From TWA4 sp964613155 (lineage in GTDB: Bacteria; Bacillota; Clostridia; Lachnospirales; Lachnospiraceae): a DNA stretch of 19,221 nucleotides. The translations under genes were made by a program, and so were the position numbers. Below the pieces are notes generated by a model, which saw only the letters and a list, made by a program, of their open reading frames with translations, made no database searches and had not been told where the DNA came from. Numbering within the stretch: the stretch's first letter is position 1; each line of letters starts with the position of its first letter. The DNA lies in the NCBI GenBank assembly GCA_964613155.1, contig CAZTHP010000054.1, positions 1-19,221 on the forward strand, given 5' to 3'. This document shows, in pieces, positions 15,708 to 19,221 of this stretch.

Positions 15708-16436
15708 GACTAATTCTGAAATCTGCGTGAAAAATCCACATAAATCGCCTGTAATTCCGCCAAAATAATGCATCGAAAGATGATGATAATAGAAGAATAC
15801 TGCAAATGCCCCGATTAATACAGCTGCACCGGGAATGGGATCAATCCAGATCAGCAGCGCTGCACAAGCAATAATAAATCCGATCATCGTCCCCTGCACA
15901 ACCTTTTTCTGTGCTGGATTTGCAAATGCGACTGCCAGTCCGGTATTACGTGCTTTTCGGAAGGTTACAACGGAATAACCACTCAAACTTCTGGAAAGTA
16001 CAAAACTCACGGCAATTACTCCAATTGATCGACTTCCAACCTCAGACATGACTCCGAAATATAAAACGAAATAACAAAGTCCCACTATAATTGCAAAAGC
16101 ACCAGAATTTGAATCTTTTAAAATTTCCAATCTGCGTTCCATCGGCTGCCAAGAACTTAATGCATCAGCGGTATCCAACAATCCATCCATATGAATCCCA
16201 CCGCTGATCACAATTGGGATCAATAAATACACAGCTGTCTGAAATAATACACCAAACGGAAGCTGCTGACACAGAAAATACCATCCATACATAACCGCTC
16301 CAATGACCATTCCGACTACCGGAAAGAAACACATACTATATTTCATATTGTCATCCGTCCACTCGGTATTCGGTGTCGGAAGCTTTGAATACATCGCAAA
16401 TGAGATTTTACATCCATTCCATAATTGCTTGATCAT
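15669..16436 (-). CDS. cobS: adenosylcobinamide-GDP ribazoletransferase CobS
   Basis: Integral membrane enzyme joining adenosylcobinamide-GDP with alpha-ribazole or its phosphate, the last assembly step of cobalamin. The 255-residue product has five to six hydrophobic segments and both family signatures: GGIHMDGLLDTADAL with its metal-binding Asp residues (about 79-93) and YFGGITGDLCGFFTQI near the C-terminus. The ATG overlaps the cobU stop as TAATG, so the two are translationally coupled. The Ala/Cys-rich C-terminal tail (MAFCAVAAAACL) is the seed of the repeat array that follows. Confidence 0.96.
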   Translation of the reverse strand: MIKQLWNGCKISFAMYSKLPTPNTEWTDDNMKYSMCFFPVVGMVIGAVMYGWYFLCQQLPFGVLFQTAVYLLIPIVISGGIHMDGLLDTADALSSWQPMERRLEILKDSNSGAFAIIVGLCYFVLYFGVMSEVGSRSIGVIAVSFVLSRSLSGYSVVTFRKARNTGLAVAFANPAQKKVVQGTMIGFIIACAALLIWIDPIPGAAVLIGAFAVFFYYHHLSMHYFGGITGDLCGFFTQISELVMAFCAVAAAACL

Positions 16437-16975
16437 TAAATTTCCACTCCCTTCTGTACCAGCGGGATTCCATAGACTACTTCCACTACAAGATCCGCTT
16501 TTGCTGCGATATATTGGTTGATTTTTCCTAGATACTGCTGATAACGAAACGTCTCTTCATCATATTCCATTCCATCGGAAAAAATCTCGTTGGAAACCAC
16601 TACCACATCTGCTGCCTGAGCACATAAAGCATCCAGACCTTTACAAATTTCTTCTACCGTCTGCAGACCAGCACCATTTTCCTGATACATTTCATTTGCA
16701 GTCAGATTTGACATACACTCCAGCAAAACCGTTGTATTCCTCTCGCTTAAAACGACATTTTTTAAACCAGTAAAACACTCGATCGTATCAAAATGTTTAT
16801 TCTTCCGCAGCTCCCGATGACGGTCGATTTTGCGAAAAGCTTCTGAATCAAAGGGATACATCGTCGCAATATAAATTTTCGGAATTTCTTCCCGCCCCTG
16901 CTGCAGCTTCAAGCACAGATTTTCCGCATAGGCTGATTTACCGCTTCCACTGCCGCCTGTTACCAATGCTAACAT
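16436..16975 (-). CDS. cobU: adenosylcobinamide kinase/adenosylcobinamide-phosphate guanylyltransferase CobU
   Basis: Phosphorylates adenosylcobinamide and transfers GMP to give adenosylcobinamide-GDP. The 179-residue length is typical. The P-loop TGGSGSGKS is at 6-14, and the RHR motif with the histidine expected to carry GMP (His53, in DRHRELR) is present, as is a hydrophobic strand ending in Glu (TVLLECMSNL). The usual NExGxGIVP segment is changed to SNEIFSDGMEYDEETF, which is what the short CobU-like protein downstream keeps. It overlaps cobT by 7 nt upstream and cobS by 1 nt downstream. Confidence 0.93.
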   Translation of the reverse strand: MLALVTGGSGSGKSAYAENLCLKLQQGREEIPKIYIATMYPFDSEAFRKIDRHRELRKNKHFDTIECFTGLKNVVLSERNTTVLLECMSNLTANEMYQENGAGLQTVEEICKGLDALCAQAADVVVVSNEIFSDGMEYDEETFRYQQYLGKINQYIAAKADLVVEVVYGIPLVQKGVEI

Positions 16976-18039
16976 TTTGCATCCTCCTGATAAGGTTCAT
17001 ACGTCATAATGTCCACATCTGTAAATGTACTCATCCGATGATAAACACCCATCGCCATATCCAGAATCGGCATCAGCGCAACCGCACCCGTTCCTTCTCC
17101 TAAATGCATACCAGCTGTCAGACAAGGGGTCATTTCCAAAGCTTCTAATAATAATGCACCTGCGGGTTCTTTGGATAAATGCGATGCAAAAATATAATCT
17201 CTTGCAGCAGGTGCCAGTTTACAAGCAAGAAGTGCCGCAACGCAGGAAATCACACCATCTGCCACAACAGGCATCCGACAAGCTGCTGCTCCCAGATACA
17301 AGCCCGCCATACCGCCAATTTCAAAACCACCGACTTTGCAAAGCACATCCAACGGATCATCTGGATCAAAGGTATAAGAAGCTAAAATCCGCTCCAGTAC
17401 TTTCGTCTTATGCGCCAGTCCATCTGCTTTCAGACCCGAACCACGCCCGGTAACTGCTGCTACTGGTACATTTAAGAAAACAGAAGCCATCGCAGAACTC
17501 GGAGTCGTATTTCCTACTCCCATTTCTCCTACACAAAGAATCTCATATCCCTGCTCTTTGACCATCTGTGCCATTTCAATTCCCACTTCAATCGAACGAA
17601 TCGCCTGTTCCCGCGTCATCGCCGGCTCTTTTGCCATATTTTTAGTACCATATGCAATCTTTCGATTAATGACTGCTGGGTCTACATCTCTGGCAACACC
17701 GATATCAACCGGAAATACGTCGACACCTGCTAATTCCGCCATTACGCTGACGCTGCATTCCATCTTTGTAAATCCTTCGGTCATAACGGCTGTAATTTCC
17801 TTGTCCGATTGACTCACGCCTTCTTCCAAAACACCATGGTCTGCGCACATGATTACCAACGCTTTTTTGTCTACATGAAAATTGGGATCCTGCGTAATAC
17901 CTGCCATCCGTATCGTCATGGGTTCAAATTCTCCAAACGCATATAATGGTTTGGCAATACTGTTCCATCTTGTTTCACACTGTTTCATGGCTTCCTTGTT
18001 CAAAGAACCGATTCCATGAATCGCCTCATGTAATTTCAT
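16969..18039 (-). CDS. cobT: nicotinate-nucleotide:dimethylbenzimidazole phosphoribosyltransferase CobT
   Basis: Transfers ribose phosphate from nicotinate mononucleotide to the lower-ligand base, giving alpha-ribazole phosphate. The 356-residue product is full length, with MCADHGVLEEGVSQSD, VGEMGVGNTTPSSA, VTGRGSG, KVGGFEIGGMAG and the catalytic glutamate segment HLGEGTGA. The ATG at 18039 is preferred because AAGGAGGA lies four to five bases upstream; an in-frame start at 18054 falls in the terminator U-tract. First gene of the B12 operon, directly behind the riboswitch terminator. Which base it activates (dimethylbenzimidazole, phenolic or other benzimidazole) cannot be told; no bza genes are in the window. 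Confidence 0.97.
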   Translation of the reverse strand: MKLHEAIHGIGSLNKEAMKQCETRWNSIAKPLYAFGEFEPMTIRMAGITQDPNFHVDKKALVIMCADHGVLEEGVSQSDKEITAVMTEGFTKMECSVSVMAELAGVDVFPVDIGVARDVDPAVINRKIAYGTKNMAKEPAMTREQAIRSIEVGIEMAQMVKEQGYEILCVGEMGVGNTTPSSAMASVFLNVPVAAVTGRGSGLKADGLAHKTKVLERILASYTFDPDDPLDVLCKVGGFEIGGMAGLYLGAAACRMPVVADGVISCVAALLACKLAPAARDYIFASHLSKEPAGALLLEALEMTPCLTAGMHLGEGTGAVALMPILDMAMGVYHRMSTFTDVDIMTYEPYQEDAKC

Positions 18040-18052
18040 GTTGTCCTCCTTC

Positions 18053-18084
18053 AAAAAAAAAGAGACACTGTTTCCAGCATCTCT
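18053..18084 (-). terminator. riboswitch-controlled intrinsic terminator before cobT
   Basis: AGAGATGCTG (18084-18075) pairs with CAGTGTCTCT (18070-18061) around a GAAA tetraloop, ten pairs including two G-U, followed by nine U. The cobT ribosome-binding site begins right after, so termination here would block the operon. Confidence 0.92.
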
Positions 18085-18097
18085 GTATTATTTATTA

Positions 18098-18225
18098 ATC
18101 TTTGCATCAGAAAGATTTCTAATATCACGACATATGGCATTACAGCATTATGATATCCTGACGCCATGCTCCGCATATCCGTTACGAATCCACAGAACCG
18201 CATGATCGCCTCTATCTTTCTGATG
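18098..18225 (-). ncRNA. extra structured leader domain between B12 aptamer and terminator
   Basis: A perfect 12-bp stem, CATCAGAAAGAT (18225-18214) with ATCTTTCTGATG (18116-18105), closes about 97 nt that contain smaller stems such as CATGC/GCATG (18204-18200 and 18169-18165) and ATATCA/TGATAT (18156-18151 and 18127-18122). The 3' strand can instead form a local hairpin with AAAGAT (18103-18098), so the two folds exclude each other. No ORF and no known RNA family recognised. Confidence 0.55.
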
Positions 18226-18277
18226 TAGTTTAAACATTTTAACAGACAATGATGCTATGACTCGTAGATCATGTCGC

Positions 18278-18414
18278 TAATGGGTATTCTGACTTGAGTC
18301 TCATTGCTGATAAGCACCTTCCCGATTGCTCAGTGGTATACGCTCTCAGCTCCTCTCTTACAGCAGCGGCACTGCGCAGGATTTTCACCTGCTTCCCCTT
18401 TATTTGCACCAATT
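18278..18414 (-). promoter_or_regulatory. cobalamin riboswitch aptamer
   Basis: Reads as a classical B12 aptamer: GGGAAGCAGGTGAAAATCC, then CCGCTGCTGTAA, then CCACTG, CGGGAAGG, and the B12-box-like AAGTCAGAATACCCATT near 18294-18279. A P1 can form between AATTGGT at the 5' end and ACCCATT at the 3' end with one mismatch. Adenosylcobalamin binding is expected to favour the terminator at 18053-18084 and switch off cobT to cobD. Boundaries are approximate. Confidence 0.92.
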
Positions 18415-18415
18415 T

Positions 18416-18444
18416 ATTATACCTGTTTCCCGAAATCTTGTCAA
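18416..18444 (-). promoter_or_regulatory. consensus sigma-A promoter of the B12 operon
   Basis: -35 TTGACA (18439-18444) and -10 TATAAT (18416-18421) with a 17-nt spacer, placing the transcript start just before the riboswitch aptamer. Confidence 0.92.
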
Positions 18445-18624
18445 TCGTATGAGAAAAAGCTCTTTTGGGTGCTATTTTTTGTGCTATTTCCCTCAAAAAT
18501 ACTACAAATTGTTGCAAGGATTAAAACTCTGATCAACCTCTATCTGCATCTTTTTGCACATCGTCTGGCAGATGCAGCATATCATCTCCTGCGCATACAT
18601 TCTTATCAGAAAAAGCCCAGAAAA

Positions 18625-18655
18625 CAAAAAATCAGCCACATTTCTGTGACTGATT
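18625..18655 (-). terminator. intrinsic terminator after the tRNA genes
   Basis: AATCAGTCACA (18655-18645) pairs with TGTGGCTGATT (18640-18630), 11 bp with one G-U, with a GAAA tetraloop and TTTTTT tail, a few bases after tRNA-Arg. Between here and the B12 promoter (18445-18624) I see no gene. Confidence 0.92.
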
Positions 18656-18658
18656 CAA

Positions 18659-18732
<74 letters not shown>

Positions 18733-18766
18733 ATCCTCTAACAGCAGTCTTTCAACTTACTGCTAA

Positions 18767-18840
18767 TCGGGGCGACAGGATTCGAACCTGCGACCTCCCG
18801 GTCCCTAACCGGACGCTCTACCAAACTGAGCCACGCTCCG
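18767..18840 (-). tRNA. tRNA-Pro (anticodon AGG)
   Basis: 74-nt cloverleaf: D-stem GCTC/GAGC, anticodon stem TCCGG/CCGGG, loop TTAGGGA giving A34-G35-G36 with G37, T-arm GCAGG-TTCGAAT-CCTGT, discriminator A. The acceptor CGGAGCG/CGCCCCG has an A-C mismatch at position 4-69. A34 would have to become inosine to read several CCN codons. CCA is not encoded. Confidence 0.9.
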
Positions 18841-18887
18841 AAATGCTTAAAACTTTTCAGACGACGCTTTCACATCGAACATGTTGT

Positions 18888-18916
18888 ATTATACATGAAA
18901 GTCGTTTTTCTGTCAA
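18888..18916 (-). promoter_or_regulatory. consensus promoter for the tRNA genes
   Basis: -35 TTGACA (18911-18916) and -10 TATAAT (18888-18893), spacer 17 nt, about 48 nt upstream of tRNA-Pro. Confidence 0.92.
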
Positions 18917-18970
18917 GCACTTTTTAAAAAAGTTTTTTCTTTTTTTGCTTTTTTTTGAACATTTCTGTAA

Positions 18971-18998
18971 ATTATAGAATGTTCCGTTTCAAATTCAA
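18971..18998 (-). promoter_or_regulatory. possible second upstream promoter
   Basis: -35 TTGAAT (18993-18998) and -10 TATAAT (18971-18976) with a 16-nt spacer, lying inside an inverted repeat GAACATT/AATGTTC. It could add to tRNA transcription. Nothing else is supported in 18999-19165. Confidence 0.35.
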
Positions 18999-19165
18999 TT
19001 CTCCAAACGCATTTCAAATATCGTCCAGCCGTCTGCACACCCCAATTGAAACAGAGCTTTCTATTCCGCTAATCCAGTTTCCCAGATTTTCTTCCTATTA
19101 AACACTGCCAAATGGGGATGTACATCCTGCATGAAACTTATCTAAACACGTTCAAATAAATTGAT

Positions 19166-19221
19166 TTATGCTAATTTAGATTTTGCAACTTCTGCCAACT
19201 GTGCAAATCCAGCAGGATCAT
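19166..19221 (-). CDS. 3' end of an unidentified gene
   Basis: The last readable codons before a TAA at 19166-19168 give DPAGFAQLAEVAKSKLA, an amphipathic Ala/Lys-rich C-terminus that looks like a real protein end. The gene continues off the right edge. Too short for a family call. Confidence 0.45.
   Translation of the reverse strand, partial: DPAGFAQLAEVAKSKLA

Noticed and set aside
18105..18225. A lysine or other known riboswitch, suggested by the words AGATAGAGGCGA.
   Set aside because: The remaining conserved lysine-riboswitch segments are not present, so I describe only the structure.

Overview
The window looks like a draft-assembly contig from a low-to-mid GC Clostridia genome, most likely Lachnospiraceae. 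Evidence: strong AGGAGG ribosome-binding sites, several TTG starts, TTGACA-17-TATAAT promoters, U-tract terminators, and the family mix (YclM-type aspartokinase, Csp-like cytoplasmic subtilase, a ClpX paralogue with a long linker). All recognisable genes are on the minus strand, so transcription runs from high to low coordinates. A run of exactly 100 N (10883-10982) sits in the tandem repeat of an HtrA gene and is an assembly placeholder.

Layout by coordinate. 1-200: intergenic, with a good minus-strand promoter for a gene beyond the left edge. 200-2616: aspartokinase, a short anti-sigma-like membrane protein, an ECF sigma factor and a possible small upstream ORF, probably one transcript. 2700-3280: AT-rich non-coding DNA ending at the typA terminator. 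3283-5232: typA/bipA with hairpin leader and consensus promoter. 5338-7059: S8 subtilase, preceded by a 4 x 33-nt tandem repeat. 7383-9180: a divergent clpX with promoter and terminator. 9313-11328: htrA-type protease with a Gly/Ser/Thr/Tyr repeat N-terminus. 11502-11711: small unknown ORF.

11741-18444 is a B12 lower-loop operon transcribed from a consensus promoter (18416-18444) through a cobalamin riboswitch, an unusually long structured leader and an intrinsic terminator, into cobT, cobU, cobS, a second CobU-family gene, cobC-like phosphatase, cbiB and cobD, closing at a terminator (11741-11785). Together these convert adenosylcobyric acid into adenosylcobalamin: CobD supplies aminopropanol phosphate, CbiB attaches it, CobU activates with GTP, CobT makes alpha-ribazole phosphate, and CobS and CobC finish. 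No corrin-ring genes are seen here. Two oddities interrupt the operon: the end of cobS has been tandemly copied into a chain of ATG-to-stop mini-ORFs, and a decayed IS200/IS605-type TnpB fossil lies between the second cobU-like gene and cobC.

18625-18916: tRNA-Pro(AGG) and tRNA-Arg(TCT) with shared promoter and terminator. The right edge holds the last codons of an unidentified minus-strand gene.

The most unusual observations are the TnpB fossil, the mini-ORF chain after cobS, the extra RNA domain between riboswitch and terminator, two CobU-family proteins that have lost different conserved parts, and a tRNA-Pro with A at wobble position 34.
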